Positions 43,885-55,361 of a DNA stretch of 64,000 nucleotides are shown one piece after another. A program made the position numbers and the translations under genes. Every line of letters begins with the position of its first letter. The first letter of the stretch is position 1. The notes below the pieces were generated by a model. The model saw nothing but the letters and a program-made list of their open reading frames with translations. It had not been told where the DNA came from and did no database searches. Origin of the DNA: Pascua guehoae (Eukaryota; Basidiomycota; Tremellomycetes; Trichosporonales; Trichosporonaceae); NCBI GenBank assembly GCA_001600415.1, contig BCJX01000013.1, positions 874,116 through 938,115 on the forward strand, given 5' to 3'.

Positions 43885-44213
43885 GTTGGCGTTGACTTGG
43901 ATGGATGAGCTAGCTGAAGGAAGGATGGGTGGATGGATGGATGGATGGATGGAGGGCGTGGGCCACCACAGAAAGAGCCAGGCACGAGGCACGCATGACA
44001 TCACGTGGTTTAGCCGAAAGTTGGCAGAGACGTTTGGCGTCGCTGACTGCGCGACTGCGGGACCTTTATCGCGCCGGTATCGGTGATGGATTACATGCAT
44101 TACCGCCCAGTGCGCGTTTGCACCACCGGTCCAACGCGTCAACCCAGTCCCACTCGACGACGCCATGGATGGTGCTGCGCGCAGGCTCATGGCAATAAAC
44201 TAAACGGCCGGCA
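43885..44213. other. Intergenic region with GGAT repeat
   Basis: The 5' flank of the interrupted gene contains GGAT/GGATGGATGGATGGAT at about 43923-43957. No gene seen. Confidence 0.6.
43923..43957. repeat. GGAT microsatellite
   Basis: About eight GGAT units, one interrupted, about 40 bp upstream of the start codon at 43884. Confidence 0.9.
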
Positions 44214-44790
44214 CTACGATGCATCGGTGTACTTTGGCACCCAGCGGCGGACATGGAACCGCACGCCGACTTCCCAATCCTTCCGGACCTCATCCCAGCA
44301 CGTTTGGGGTTCATAGATCTCCATAACGTCCACCAGCGTGAGATTTGGCCTGTCAACGTCTTCGCAGCCGTTCATCGTCATCACGTAGGTAAACTTGCGC
44401 GACTCGTCCGGAATGATGAGGTTGTACATGCGCGCAAGCTCGCGCACCACCGTTTCCACCTTGATATCGCTGCGGTCGGTGATGAGGGCAGTAGTGCCGA
44501 GCCTTTCAAAGTTGCCCGTGTCGCCGAGATAGCAGTAGATATGGTCTTTCCCTTCTTCAAAGTGAAGGATGGCGTCACCGTCTCGACGTCAGAACATGTC
44601 GCGGGGAACACGCACAACCATCCTCCCAGTCCTGGTCATCTGCCGGATAGGCCGGCTCGGGGATCGGGTTGCGGGTTTCCGCAGGAGCGACAGTGGCAGG
44701 TTGCGCGGACGCGCGAGGACCTGGCAGTGTACTCGGACGTCCTCGAGTGGACTCTAGCGCGTTGGATGCCTTACGCTTGGCTGGGGGCAT
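44214..44790 (-). CDS. Unknown 179-residue protein
   Basis: Exons 44790-44619 and 44581-44214 are joined across a 37-nt intron (GTTGTG donor, TTCTGACGTCGAG acceptor). The N-terminal 55 residues (MPPAKRKASNALESTRGR, then Pro/Ala-rich) look disordered and nuclear. The rest is compact: GDAILHFEEGKDHIYCYLGD, TALITDRSDIKVETVVRELA, KFTYVMTMNGCEDVDRPN and VGVRFHVRRWVPKYTDAS at the end. No family recognised. The ATG at 44790 is the first true ATG of the frame, as the longer frame begins TTG. Confidence 0.7.
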
Positions 44791-45102
44791 CGTGGCATGT
44801 ATTGCTGTTGTGAAGGGTAACAAGCTTCTGTGAGAACAAACGCGTCGGCGATCTGCAGGTACATACAGTAGCTGTAGTTGGACGCGTTGTTTGTGAGGTT
44901 GCGGGTGTGCGGAATCAAAACAGCTTCCATTTCAAGATACAGGAAAAACGTCGGATATGTCTGTCTGACTTGTCTTTGGGCATTGCACTGAGAAAGAACG
45001 TCATTCAGTAGTTCCGGTCCTTAAACGTGATCTCTGTTCGTATCCGAGCCCAATCCCTATTGGACTAAGACACAGTATGAGGTCATAGGAGGATTGATGT
45101 AA
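44791..45102. other. Intergenic region with tRNA fragment
   Basis: Nothing coding is seen. At 45030-45043 the 14 bases ATCTCTGTTCGTAT exactly repeat the 5' end of the tRNA-Asp gene 72 bp downstream. Confidence 0.6.
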
Positions 45103-45185
45103 TCTCTGTTCGTATATCGGTTTAGTATGCTCGCTTGTCACTCTTGTGGTCGCGGGAGAGCGGAGTTCGACTCTCCGACAGAGAG
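45103..45185 (+). tRNA. tD(GTC): tRNA-Asp(GTC) with intron
   Basis: The acceptor stem pairs TCTCTGT with ACAGAGA perfectly, with discriminator G73 as in aspartate tRNAs. The D-stem GTAT/GTAT matches the yeast tRNA-Asp pattern. The anticodon stem CTCGC/GCGGG surrounds loop TTGTCA with anticodon GTC. About 10 nt (CTCTTGTGGT) after position 37 form the intron. The T-arm is CGGAG-TTCGACT-CTCCG. Confidence 0.93.
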
Positions 45186-45392
45186 AGCAAGGCCTTCAAG
45201 GTCTTCCTTTTTCAACTCTTGAGCCCTGTCCGTGCGTCGTGTGGGAAGTGGGTGGCTCGTTGTTTGTGTGCTCGATGGCCTCGCTCTGGACAAAGCCGTG
45301 TACCATTCACCATATAGACTCCCACCAGTTGGATGAAAGTGAATGGCGACCGAGCGGCGTTATTCATAGTGCTAATGCCAGTCGCATCTCGC

Positions 45393-46784
45393 TTAATTAC
45401 TGGCTTTGTGCAGAACGGGCATCCATGACCCGACCTCCTCGGGGTCGAACACGTCTGTCCACTGGTCTCCACGCAGATAGTCTGTCATAGACATGAACCG
45501 TGGGTATACGTGTTCGTCACCACGACGGGGCGGCGGTGGTGGCGGCGAGTCCATAACGTACGGCGTGTGGCCACTGGGATGGGGACGAGGTGGCGGCTTG
45601 TTGGACGTGGTGGAGGGCTTGAGACTGCCAGCCTTGACCTCGCTGCGCGCTTCGTCGAGGAACACTGCAAAGTATTCCTTGACGCGGTTCTGCACCATTA
45701 CGCGAGTGGCATGATGGGACATGCAGAGCTCGGCGGGGCTAATGGCACCAGCGTTGACAATGGTCAGTGTCGTGCCCTTGCTGCTGGCAACTGCAAACCA
45801 GGTCGCGAGGCGGCGGAACACGACGTCAAACCACACACTGGTGATCCTTGTCGCCCGCGACGAGTCCTTGTTGGTGTGAGGCTGGCCGTTCTTGTCGGGA
45901 TTCGTGTCCCTCTCTTGTGGCGCATTCTTGTGGTATGTCGAGCTGTTGCGCCTGGTCTTCCCCTGGCCCAGATTCCCGAAATCTTGCTTCTCCCAACGGT
46001 CCTTGGGGTCCCACGAGTAGAAGATGAGCGTGACGTGTCCGACACTACCAGGTAGCGTGAGTAGCCAACGCACACCCGCTGTGAGGACTTGCAAGGCACC
46101 CCTGTCACGAGGTGTGTCAGAGAAGAAGGCCGCCATGTCCTCCTGCGGGTGGAGGACCGCGACGTAGTGCTCGAGACTTGAGAATGCTTGCTGGTGGAAG
46201 TAATGCTCGGGAGAGTGGCGTGCCAGTAGGACTCCAGTCGGCATGATGCTGGCGTTGCGGAGTACCATGACGCGAGGTCGGAGTCTTGCCGCAACGTGGA
46301 TGAACGGGACGGTTTGCTTCTTGGTGCTTGTGACATGCAGCCAGATGCGAAGAACGGGGAGGGAGCGCCCGTTGGGCATCGCCGGCAGGACGTACGAGTA
46401 CAGGTTTGGTTTGTGCAACGCATCGGGCTTGGGGCGCGTATGAAGCGGGTAGTAGAACGAGACGTCTACACACTGCACCAGAGCAATGTTTGCCGCGAGC
46501 TGGTCCCTCACACCGCTGGCTGCACGGATAGGCACCGACTGGGGCGACCAGTATCCCAAGCCGTAGGGCCCGACGCGTATGTGACGATAAAGCAGTGGCT
46601 TGCTCGCCGTGTAAAACGTCCAGTTGACACGTGCAAAGAAGATGAGCTCAGAGCCAGGCGTCAGGTACGACGCAATACGCGTAAGCACCTCGAGAGGGAA
46701 GGGCGAGACGCGGCGCCCCGACGTTGTCGTTGTTGCGACGATCTGGAGTCAACTCGAGGGAGAGGGGTGTGCCTAGCTCACCAT
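45393..46784 (-). CDS. F-box protein, paralogue B
   Basis: Exon 1 is only the start codon (46784-46782); a 39-nt intron (GTGAGC donor, GACTCCAG acceptor) leads to exon 2 (46742-45393), for 450 residues in total. The N-terminus MIVATTTTSGRRVSPFPLEV leads into an F-box (LTRIASYLTPGSELIFFARV). The central region has VLRIWLHVTSTKKQ, EHYVAVLHPQEDMAAFF and SVGHVTLIFYSWDPKDRW. A charged low-complexity insert follows, then the C-terminal motif MTDYLRGDQWTDVFDPEEVG shared with paralogue A. Gene structure (ATG-only exon, same donor) and order of motifs show a duplication with paralogue A, with two other genes now between them. Confidence 0.8.
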
Positions 46785-47556
46785 GGTTCCGAGAGAGAGA
46801 GGATTGGGAAGGTGGTGGCTCTTGCGCAAAATGAAGTGGAAACGTATCGCGGGGTAGCTGTGAAGTTGAATGAGTTTGGGCTTGGTGAGCAAATGAGTGG
46901 AGGTGGTTGATTCGTGGGCGCGTGCGTTGACGCGTGCGCGGATTGGCCCTGTTTGGCACAACACGTCTGTTGGAATCGGGCGCAGGGGAGAGCAATCATA
47001 ACGTACTCGAGATGTGACGATTGGCCGCACCCCCGTTACGGTTGCGATTGTGCAATAGTGTATGTTGTGAGATGAGGATAGTGAGAGAAGAGACATTCAG
47101 AGTGAACAATGGTTGGATGGTTTGGAAGATGGATGGATCAAATGACCTCATGAAATCGGGTGACCAATGTCAAACGTAGCCAAGCCAGGCACGCCCCTTC
47201 TCTGGGCCAGCCAGAAGTACACTCATCTGCAACACGACAACAGCCGTGCATCAGGTAGTCATAAATGTCAAGGATACATACATGCACTCACCGGCCATGG
47301 ACAATGACACAGCCTCGTGAGACGTCGGCACCCAGCTCTGCCCAGCACAGACAAGCTATAAAAGACCAATTCTGCACCAGCCAAGGGGGTGTTCTGTGTG
47401 GTGGGGAGCTGGCATCAAGCTAACGGCAGCACAAAAGAGACGACGGCCAACTTGCATCACCTGGCTACCAATTGATCCTCTTCTGCTTGTCTGTCTTATT
47501 CTTCCGACTACTTGCTGTTGCCCAATACAAACCCAAACCGGAAGCCTAACCAGCTC
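46785..47556. other. Intergenic region, no gene seen
   Basis: The promoter of F-box paralogue B (-) and 3' flank of the formamidase gene (-). Only short frames occur. Confidence 0.55.
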
Positions 47557-49107
47557 CTACTTCTTCTTGCTGGCAAGCTTGGGGGGCTCGAGGCAGCGTA
47601 CGCCGTCGCTGCGGATCGCGGCGTTGCCATAGTCGCGCTTCTCGACACCCTTGTCGGTGGGCAGGATGTCGCGGTCAAAGATCTCCCTCGGGAGACCCAT
47701 GGTCACGCAGGCGTTGGGGACGTCGACAATGGCTGCGACGTGTGCCTCGACCGGTGCAGCGGAGAGCAGGAGATCTGAAGTCAGTTGAAGCTCACAGCTC
47801 ACAGCACGGGTCAGAGTGACTCACGGGCCTGCTCGCGGGTATAACCGAGGCGGTGGAGGTAGTCCATGCAGTTGAGGGCCGCTTGCTTGTACGCAACAGT
47901 GGCGTCCATCGAGTGCTGGCTGCCGTCACCGTTGAGTTCGACCGAGATGCCCTCAAAGATGATCTGCTCGTGGTACTTGGGGTCAATGGGCGAGGGGAGG
48001 AAGATGGGCTGCTTGAGGCCGAGCTTTTTCACGCCGTCCTTGAGCACTGAGCACTTGAGCGTCGCGATGCCCGCCATCTCAATGGCGCCGCAGAATGACA
48101 GCTCGCCGTCGCCCTGGGAAAAGTGCAGGTCGCCAAGGGAGAGGTTGGCGCCGTCAATGTAGACGGGGAAGTAGCACCGCGATCCGCGCGAGAGGTTCTG
48201 GTACGTCAGTGAACTCTCCAGGCCTCCAGCACTTACTTTGATGTCGACGTTGCCGCCGTGCTCGCGGGCAGGGATGGTACGCGCGCCCTCCGAGTAGACC
48301 TTCTTGCGGACCTTGTCCGGAAGGTCCTGTCCAACATACGCGCCCTTTTCCTCTGGGAGGGTGGCTACGACAGGGATATCATCCTTGTGGTTATCAAAGA
48401 GTGCGCGTTCGCGCTTGTTCCACGTGTCCAGAAGCTCTTGCGATGGAGCAGTTCCAATTAGGCCTGGGTGCGGAATACCCGCAAACTTGACACCGGGGAT
48501 GTGACGGCTGGTTGCGTAGATGCCCTCAAAGTCCCAGACAGCCTTGGCGGCCTTGGTGTCAAAGTCCTTGGAGAAGAGACCACCACCGTTGGTCCCTCCG
48601 TTGTCAACTATCACGACCATGCTCGAGACTCACTCTCAAAGACACCAGTGTAACCCCACATCATGTGCGGGAACGGAGTAATGTCGAGGATGTCCACGAT
48701 GAGGACATCACCGGCCTTGGCGCCATCGACAGCAATAGGGCCTGAGAGGTTGTGGATCTTGGTCAGGTCGACGTCCTGGTCGTTAACTGGGACCGTATCG
48801 CCAACAACCCCGAAGCACGCTACCAACTTTGACATCGTCGGCGTTGTCGCTGTTCAAGATCTGTCCGCCGGTCCATTCGTGACACTCGACAACGAAGACT
48901 TCGCCCTGCTTGACCTTGCAATAAGCCGGGATGTCGGGGCTCCAGTCAACCATTGTGCCTAGACAATCGGTGTGGACCCATAAAGCCAGATAACACTCAC
49001 TGCCAGCGGTTCATGAGACCCTTCTGCTCCTCGGCAGGCTTGAAAGGGTCGACCTTGACCACCGTGCGGTACTCCTTCCTCTGTTGACCACCGTCGTTCT
49101 TGGCCAT
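47557..49107 (-). CDS. Formamidase (FmdA/AmdA family)
   Basis: Six exons, 49107-49001, 48939-48824, 48786-48634, 48595-48237, 48197-47825 and 47774-47557, give 441 residues; introns are 61, 37, 38, 39 and 50 nt and all phases agree. Family blocks in order: NRWHPDIPAYCKVKQGEVF, ECHEWTGGQI, DLTKIHNLSGPIAVDGAKAG, DITPFPHMMWGYTGVFE, NGGGLFSKDFD, AVWDFEGIYATSRHIPGVKF, GIPHPGLIGTAPS, FPVYIDGANLSLGDLHFSQG, DGELSFCGAIEMA and LLLSAAPVEAHVAAIVDVPN. The enzyme hydrolyses formamide to formate and ammonia in the cytosol, a nitrogen-scavenging role. Length is close to fungal formamidases. Acetamidase activity cannot be excluded from sequence. Splice sites were set by matching the WHPDIP and NGGG junctions. 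Confidence 0.93.
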
Positions 49108-50462
49108 TGTGTAGCGAGTTGGGATTTGGTGTGTGTAGTGAGCGGTTGCAGTGGGGATACGGGAAGCGGGGTGAAGGCCCCCCCCCATGGTTCTTGTCTT
49201 GGCCTATATGTAGTAGTAGTACTAAGACAAGAAGGCGCTTACATCTCCCGGTCGCGAGGTCCCGTGACCTTTGTTGCCGAGTACAATGTTGATGGCAATC
49301 TCGTTACGCGGCCAAGCCCCGACCCAGTCGTCTGGAGACCAGACCAGGCTTGTTGCTACAGTGGGTGGGAAAGTGGTGCGAACTTGGACCTGACTAGCGG
49401 ACCTAGGCCCATGCGATTGTCTGGAATGTTGTCGGTGGTGCCGGTGGTGGCCGTGCCGCAGGTCACCGATAACAACCGACCCGTGACGTCAGGTGCCCGT
49501 TATCTCCGGACTATCATTGGCAGTCTGATGCAGACACTGCATACGGAACCGGCGGCCCCGCGGGAGTTTGACTTGTGCCCCGTTAGGTATCGAGCTGCAA
49601 GACGGCTACTTGGAGGAGAGCAGTGTGGAAACCATGCCTATGCCACTGGTGCACTCGTGGCTTGCTTGACAATGGGTGGAATCTGATCTGTCGTTAAGTT
49701 CCCTTCATGGCCATGAGAGTCTGGCGAGTCGAGCTTCCTACATTCCCACTGTTGTCGAGGTGCATATATTCTCCTCTGCTAGATGCACTGGCGTGCAGAA
49801 GGACCTACTTGCAATTGAGCCTGTCGACCTCGGATCCATTTGACCATTTGATTGAAGACGTGAGGACGAACACTCGACAGCGGCAGCCACTAGCCTTCTG
49901 TTCAGGCGTCTCAGACAAAGACGTGAAACGGTCGGGGTAAATCTTTCCCTCAGGTCACAGGACTCTCATACGGATCGATAAATCCTCTTCATTGAACATC
50001 CCTCTGATAACGAGTGCTAGGTGGTTGAGTAGTTGATTTGTCGCAACCTCTCTTGCAGGAGATGCCATTCCAACCCCTTGCGTCCCAGCCAGCCTCAACA
50101 TGATTCGTGGCTGCCCCCCGTCTTCCGGGATCTCGGCCGAAACCTACCGAGGTTCCAAACATTCTGCTGTCGTCGGAACACGCTTCTGCTCTCTGTCGCC
50201 CTACTGCCAAGCGCAGGCGGACCCTCTGCACACATGTTGCGGAGTGGAACGGCTTGCACGGCCAGTATCGGATAACGATGAAACACGGCCGGGCAGTCTC
50301 GGAAATATGCTCCACAGTGCGCGTGGAAGGGGTATCTGATAAACTGGGTCGACGTATATCGCTCACCTCACAACTCACGTCCTATCCGTGCCCAGCGTAC
50401 TTTGCGCAGACACCTGTACCTTTGCTTCACCACCTACGCTCCTCCCCGGCCCAACCGTCGAC
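49108..50462. other. Divergent intergenic region
   Basis: This stretch is upstream of formamidase (-) and of the unknown gene at 50463 (+). Frames such as 49084-49686 (+) overlap the formamidase 5' end and have no motif. Upstream exons of the unknown plus-strand gene may be present, but I could not define them. Confidence 0.45.
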
Positions 50463-51500
50463 ATGGGCGCCAACTGTCAAGGACTGTGCGACGGCACAGG
50501 CACGTGCGACCGCGATCGCGATCACCATGCCGACGTCGAGGGTATCGAGGGAGTGGATCGTCCGCGCTCGCGCTCCAACTCACCACACGGCTGCTCGGGG
50601 TCCAGTTCAAACTCGCCATACTGTCTGGTACCCGGACGTGCGTCGGGCCCACTGGTGTGGGCCACTGCTGAGGGCGACAAGGATGTCACTAGCGATGCGG
50701 TTCCCAGTGACGACGACACGAATGGCAGCACACGCGGCAACGGGCAGTCCGAGCCAGAAACATCATCGCCGCAGGTCCCACTCCCGCCGCAAGGTGTTGC
50801 AGGCGGTGTCCTCGCGCTCCCAGCAGGCACATCACCAGCCGCCCTCGTAGGCTTGCTTGCCCACGGGCCCGCTGCTCTCCTCCTCGAGTCGGCCGACGAG
50901 GCACTCGCGCTGGCGGCCCTCACTACCCCCCTCCAGGCCGACGGTAGCAAGGGCACGATCATCCCAATCATCATCCTCGGCAAGCGTTTTGCCTCCCTCC
51001 CGTCCTCGGGCGCCGCCAAAGTCGACGCCGACGCCCACCGGGGTCGAGTGACAGTCAAGCGTGATCGGGCAGTGACGCACATCCCCCTCCCGCGCCGCGA
51101 GATCGAGTTGTCGGACACAGACAAGGCGGCACTCGATGGGTCGAGAGGAGTGGCCGCGCAGGCGGCGGCAGAGGTGGTCGTGGCAATCGCCCGGGGACGG
51201 GGTGCGACCAAGCTCATCGACGTGGAGCGCGTCCATATCGAACCCGTCGGCACAGGGCTGGTGCAATACTTTGCCAGTGTGGGGGGACGCGTCGCCGTGC
51301 CGACGACATTGAGCAAGGGACAGGAAGGACAACGGACAGAGTGGGAAGAGGAGACACTTGGGGCTGTCGTGGTCGACACTCGGCCGCGCGGGGTAGAGGC
51401 GGACGGGTCCAGTAGCGTGTTCGCAGGAGATGGTGGGGTTCAGCCGTGTCCTGTCATTCTCGATTTGTGTGTTGCTCTCCTGGGGCGCGCTCCTCCATAG
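50463..51500 (+). CDS. Unknown protein with Ala/Val-rich core
   Basis: A single frame of 345 residues from ATG at 50463 to TAG. The frame is open further upstream from a GTG, so an earlier exon is possible. Codon bias (C/G-ending) is as strong as in recognised neighbours. The N-terminus is Cys/Asp/His-rich (MGANCQGLCDGTGTC, RDRDHH) and then Ser-rich. The middle is hydrophobic and Ala/Leu-rich (LVGLLAHGPAALLLESADEA), followed by GTIIPIIILGKRFASLPSSG, AAEVVVAIARGRGATKLIDV and LVQYFASVGGRVAVPTTL. No family recognised and no signal peptide. Confidence 0.6.
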   Translation: MGANCQGLCDGTGTCDRDRDHHADVEGIEGVDRPRSRSNSPHGCSGSSSNSPYCLVPGRASGPLVWATAEGDKDVTSDAVPSDDDTNGSTRGNGQSEPETSSPQVPLPPQGVAGGVLALPAGTSPAALVGLLAHGPAALLLESADEALALAALTTPLQADGSKGTIIPIIILGKRFASLPSSGAAKVDADAHRGRVTVKRDRAVTHIPLPRREIELSDTDKAALDGSRGVAAQAAAEVVVAIARGRGATKLIDVERVHIEPVGTGLVQYFASVGGRVAVPTTLSKGQEGQRTEWEEETLGAVVVDTRPRGVEADGSSSVFAGDGGVQPCPVILDLCVALLGRAPP

Positions 51501-51773
51501 CTTTATCTCATGGCGCCCCCTTGCACTGATTCATGCCATGTATGTACTACTCTGACCCGTCGACGCATCGTTCACTTTGGCATGTTTATAATGTTGCTTC
51601 TGGTGCGCATGGTGTGCCACTCATGTCCCGTGACGCATGACGGCGGAATCAAATGGATGGCACAAAGACGTCATGAGGGCGGAAGAGTGGGTGCGCGGCC
51701 TCACCAACACCGTTGCACTCTTGTCACCTTCTCTCAACTCCGTTTCTCACTCTGGCTTGCCATTTGACCCACC

Positions 51774-53914
51774 ATGCCCGACCCGCTCAGTGTATTCGAC
51801 CCCTTTCTCATCCTCCACATCCTCAGCCATCTTTCCGACTTGGACCTGTGCACGCTGTACAATGTGGCGCACGACTGGCGGACATTTATCGCGCAACACA
51901 ACTGCCTCAAGGCCGCATACTTCAAGTCTGGCAACATCGAGCCCGGTATCAAGGACCACCTGTCTTTACAGGTTCCGAGTGCTGACGAGTGGTACGATTT
52001 GTGTGAGTCATTGAAGACCACCTGGGCACGCACTTGCCGCTCCCCTTCACATGCGATTGCCTCCCTCTCGCACGATCCTCGGCTGCTCTTACGCGTTCTG
52101 CCCACTTACACCATAGGTCGCAGGCACTTCATGAGGGAGCGTGCATGGGACGAAGGTCACTGTCGGGTACGATGGGCCAAGCGGGTTTTTTTAACGGGTA
52201 ACCATGTGCCTGTGACTATTGGAGGCGGCGACCCCATCGACGATACACTCGTGTGTGACGTTCCGCCGAGGACAGATCCTGGGTTGGAGGAGAACCTCCT
52301 GGCATTTGACCGCCGAACGCTGCGCCCCATCGCCTCGTCCAGACTTCCGAAAAACACGCATCACAATATCTATGCTCTTGCAGGACATGGCCTCTTCATT
52401 ATTCAGTCTCGCCGCATTGGAGGTGATCTTCGCCTACCCGTTTGGGGCGCCAACGTGTTTGGCAAGCTTCCCGGCACCAAGCGTTTGCGTCCAATTGAAC
52501 CCTTTGAATCCTTGTCACCCGTATCACCAGATTGTGAACCAGGGGACATTATCCCGGGCTTTCACTATCTTGGGCGGTTCCACAGCAGCTGGTTTTGGGA
52601 CGAAGCGTGGGGCTTGCACATCGACTGTGATAGCCGTGGAAATGTGGCACTCCTGGCGTTCACTACCACGTTCGATTTCGTGGAGGAGGTAATGAAACTG
52701 GTCGTATTCCACCTTGCGGACTCGCGTCCACCATCAAATCGTCCGGATCTGAGCACCGTCCTTGCCTATACTCGCCCCACCGATGACCGTATCGCTCCGC
52801 GTCTCTGTGTGCGTATATTCCTCTTGGGAAATGATAAATGGGCGCGATAACTGTCACGCTGATGTTACAAGAGTCCTTGTGCAAATGACGATTTCTTCTT
52901 CATTGGGATCAAAACATTTTCCACATTCTCAAGAGTGTCGGGCGAATGCCTCATGTCATTTTCTGACGTGTTGGTACCGGGGTTTCAAGCCCGCCTCGCA
53001 TTTGACTTTGGAGATACGTTTAACGATATCGCAACCCGCTACAAGAATAACAGCGGTCGCTTTCAGCGAGAAAAGTCCTCAGCGGACGCACTTTGGCCGC
53101 CATCCAAAGAGTTTCACCAAGTCATGGTCCGTACTTTTGGCCACGAGGGAGCGATGAATATCGATAAGTGTGTGGAGGTGTTGTTTCATGGGACCATCTG
53201 ACACTGCAGAATCATATTCGTGAGGGAGGGCCGCCACCTTGTGCTCCATTCGAACGAGGGTTGGATGCTCGTCGTGGTCGATTATGAGGAGGCCATCCGT
53301 GAGGCAGTCGCCATGTGTCAGGCCGATGATCGTCTGCAGAAGATTGCCGATCACTCAATTGTTATCCGTATCAACCTTGGTTGCTTGCATCTAATCACAA
53401 GCGGATCGCGGCTAGCAATATTCTCTGTGCGTTCGTCAACTCATTGCGGCCTTGAGCTGTGCTTACATTTTAGGAGCACCAAATTGTCGTCATCGACCTA
53501 GCAAAGCTCCCAAGTATTCCGTTTCAACAACGTGTCCCGGATGCCCGACTTGATGTTATTGTCCTGGCAGGGTGTACGCACGATACTAGGGTAAGGGCCA
53601 CAAGCGCGTGGTTGCACATGGACTCGTCCGCAATCTATGAGTTCGTCGCCCTGCGATCGGATCTGGAAGCCAGCTTCAAAGATGGGTGCGAGGACAGCGG
53701 ACTGGAGTGGGACCCCACTTGGGGCGCGCGAGACTGGTTGAACTTTCCAAGTGAGCGTCACCTCCAACATTAGTCTCTGACCAGTGTAGTGGGCATCCGC
53801 GTATTCTCCTTCGAGCCGGAACACTGGATCCGCCGCAGCACGGCGACGAAGCGGGACAGCGACGGGAGCGACGAGGATCGTCTGGTTCAACGACAAACTG
53901 GACGAGAGACGTAG
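51774..53914 (+). CDS. F-box protein, six exons
   Basis: Exons 51774-52002, 52117-52808, 52872-53167, 53210-53426, 53474-53750 and 53790-53914 give 611 residues; introns are 114, 63, 42, 47 and 39 nt, all phase-consistent. The F-box is at the N-terminus (SVFDPFLILHILSHLSDLDL, TLYNVAHDWRTFIAQHN). The first junction restores WYDLCRRHFMRERAW, a common continuation in such proteins. Later blocks are PGFHYLGRFHSSWFWDEAWG, GFQARLAFDFGDTFNDI, EGRHLVLHSNEGWMLVVVDY, EHQIVVIDLAKLPSIPF and RVFSFEPEHWIRRS. The 114-nt intron is a multiple of three with no stop, so retention would add 38 residues. It is not closely similar to the two paralogous F-box genes upstream. Confidence 0.8.
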
Positions 53915-55361
53915 AGAGTGTCGTGTTCATACAGGTGGTGACGGGAATTGTGGAGAGTCGGTATTTGAGTTCAGGCGTGTGAGATGTGTGAGGCCTCTGA
54001 TAGAAAGGCCCAAATAATTCAGTTCACTGGGACCAGCATGCTCAACTCACCACGAGCTGCTGAATACCCTCCTCTGTCCACCTCAAAAAGGCTGGTGCTC
54101 ATCACAAATGTGCCCCTTCCGATTGTCTTGGGGTAGAAGTATTCACACGAGAGAGGACACTGAGATGGTGGAAGGATGTGAACTCGTAAAAAAAGAACAG
54201 GAAAGAAAAACATGTGTTCGAGTGCATTGGGAAAGTGGCAGATGAGACGCGAGACTTCACCTTTCCTCCCAGAGCACAGGTGCGTCAGGCAAGTCGTAAG
54301 ACTGCTACGCGCTCGAGCCTCACTGTAAAAGTCTCACGACTTTCAGAACAGACCTGTGTCTGCTGGACAAGTGCCTCTTGTGCATGCCACCGTTGGCGAA
54401 CCAATCTTGCAACACTTGACGCGGCCTTGCCAGTTGCATCGCTGGGCATTGAGCACACAGGAGGAAATGCATGTCGTACGAGTGGGCTTGGTCAATTCGT
54501 TTGCCTTGTGGCCTGGTTGGACGGCCCCGGCCGACCAAGGGGCCTCGACCCGCAGGGGTGATAGGACGATGGTATGGATGGCACGATGGGTTTGCTTGTC
54601 TAAATGATGCCACAATGGTTGGTGGTGATTTGCTGATCAAGAGCAGAATGATGCGAATGGGTTGTGCTTGGCACAAACAAGGGTACCGAGATCGGAAGCG
54701 CCACCGGTACCCAGTAACTCAAACATACCCCGGAGATTGTTTCGCTCTCCGAAAATGCCCAAATGGAGAACACTGACTGGATAGCAGGATGGAGATTGTC
54801 TTCTCTCCGTAAAGTTGCCACCAAGAACTGCCTGTACATCTGGCGCGGGGCTTGGCGTGCGGGGGGATATCCACACGCCACAGGGGCAGTCATGGGCTCG
54901 TCCGGCCTACCACTCCAAAAGGAAAGGAAAGGACAAGGCGCAGCACCCGCAGCACTCAGTGCTGGAGCAAAGGGGCGACAGCCCTTGGTGGCCTCGGTGG
55001 GACTTCGGCTTGAACATCATCACGGCGTGTCACAACAAAGAACCCCCTCCAGAGCTCGGGTGCAATCTCACGTTCCTTTGGACATTCCGTGCGCGCCATT
55101 GCGTACTAGCTTGCCGTGCTCGCACCGTCACCCCCTGTAGACCGACAGTCTTGGCGCGCCCTTCCACTCACCTCACCTTGCGACAACTGCTCCTTTAAAG
55201 TCGAGTCAACTATGCCCACACCTACAACTTAACTTCCCCTCCCCACCCCTCATCACCCTCGTCAACTTGCTCGTCTCCTCCATCACCACCGTGTCCCATC
55301 GGTCGCGTCGCACCCTTTGCTTCGCCTACTGGCCCATTCGCGTAGCAACACTTCTCGCCGC
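53915..55361. other. Intergenic region, no confident gene
   Basis: 1.45 kb between the F-box gene and the ABC transporter, both on the plus strand. Overlapping frames of up to about 127 codons are present, but none has motifs. The CT-rich stretch from about 55220 to 55361 fits a promoter/leader for the transporter. Confidence 0.5.

Noticed and set aside
50107..50850. 248-codon plus-strand frame overlapping the gene at 50463
   Set aside because: It is in a different frame from the better-biased 345-residue frame and shows no motif.
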